NCBI GenBank assembly: GCA_009778945.1
Contig: WRFF01000111.1
Coordinates: 1-5,548, forward strand
DNA from: Clostridiales bacterium
Lineage (GTDB): Bacteria > Bacillota > Clostridia > Peptostreptococcales > Anaerovoracaceae
DNA: 5,548 nucleotides
Reading direction: 5' to 3'
Part shown: in pieces, positions 5,384 through 5,548 of the stretch
Layout of the letters: each line of letters starts with the position of its first letter
Position numbering within the stretch: position 1 is the first letter of the stretch
Program-made: the position numbers and the translations under genes
The notes under the pieces: model-generated
Database searches by the model: none
What the model was told of the DNA's origin: nothing
The model's input: only the letters and a program-made list of their open reading frames with translations

Positions 5384-5416
5384 AAACGCAAACTTGGGTC
5401 ATCCGGGTTTGCGTTT
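5384..5416 (+). terminator. hairpin terminator of the tRNA gene
   Basis: AAACGCAAAC (5384-5393) pairs perfectly with GTTTGCGTTT (5407-5416). Two T-G wobbles and two G-C pairs extend the stem to 14 pairs around the 5-base loop GTCAT. TTT ends the stem and GCTATTTC follows, a modest T-rich tail. It begins 9 bases after the tRNA CCA. Confidence 0.75.
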
Positions 5417-5482
5417 GCTATTTCAGGTGTAAATTCTACCGATATTTATTTCGACTTGCTACTTACCCAAGTCCCCCACATT

Positions 5483-5494
5483 ATTGGGCCAAAA
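5483..5494 (+). repeat. 12-base repeat ATTGGGCCAAAA, copy 2
   Basis: An exact second copy of the 12-mer found at 5011-5022, in AT-rich DNA beyond the tRNA terminator. It shows that some sequence is shared by both flanks of the tRNA gene. Confidence 0.5.
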
Positions 5495-5522
5495 TCACAC
5501 AACGCGATATATCTATGCTAAA

Positions 5523-5548
5523 ATGGCTATTAGAAAATATTATGCTTA
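5523..5548 (+). CDS. possible start of an ORF cut by the window end
   Basis: ATG 5523 opens a frame reading MAIRKYYA up to the edge. Short basic-aromatic N termini like this occur in tyrosine recombinases, and an integrase beside a tRNA would be normal, but eight residues prove nothing. No Shine-Dalgarno sequence precedes it. TTGGGC (5484-5489) and GATATA (5506-5511), 16 bases apart, are at best a weak promoter. Confidence 0.15.

Overview
The window reads as a piece of chromosome from a GC-rich Firmicute, most likely of the class Clostridia. The grounds are a TsaB protein fused to the acetyltransferase RimI with tsaD downstream, a Gram-positive-style diaminopimelate decarboxylase, and a tRNA gene that encodes its own CCA. 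No marker here fixes the genus. All solid genes lie on the + strand.

Layout. Bases 1-845 hold the 3' part of a tsaB-rimI fusion whose start lies before the window. After a 78-base gap, almost filled by a possible 23-codon ORF, comes tsaD (924-2024). TsaB and TsaD belong to one machine, which makes the t6A modification at A37 of tRNAs that read ANN codons. RimI acetylates the N terminus of ribosomal protein bS18. This block is therefore translation housekeeping. The tsaD gene carries an in-frame insert of about 28 codons rich in small hairpins. Next are a 12-helix major facilitator transporter of unknown substrate (2121-3350) and lysA (3462-4754), the last step of lysine synthesis. Each has an extended -10 promoter motif before it, so they may be separate transcription units. 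Nothing in the sequence links the transporter to lysine.

From 4755 the character changes from GC-rich coding DNA to about 540 bases of AT-rich, apparently non-coding DNA. This stretch holds a weak stem-loop after lysA, a perfect 14-base palindrome, a diverged tandem array (period about 82-85 bases) built from alternating direct and inverted AT-rich arms, and a long interrupted stem-loop. It ends in a good sigma-70-type promoter for a tRNA gene (5298-5374, anticodon GAC, valine), which is closed by a strong hairpin terminator.

The tRNA has C instead of U at position 33, a mismatch at the base of the T stem and a wobble in the acceptor stem. After it the DNA stays AT-rich to the window end, where an ORF may begin. 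A tRNA beside AT-rich, repeat-bearing DNA is a common setting for integrated elements, but no integrase or attachment repeat can be proved here.

Most worth checking: the 82-85-base array, the C33 tRNA, and the insert in TsaD.
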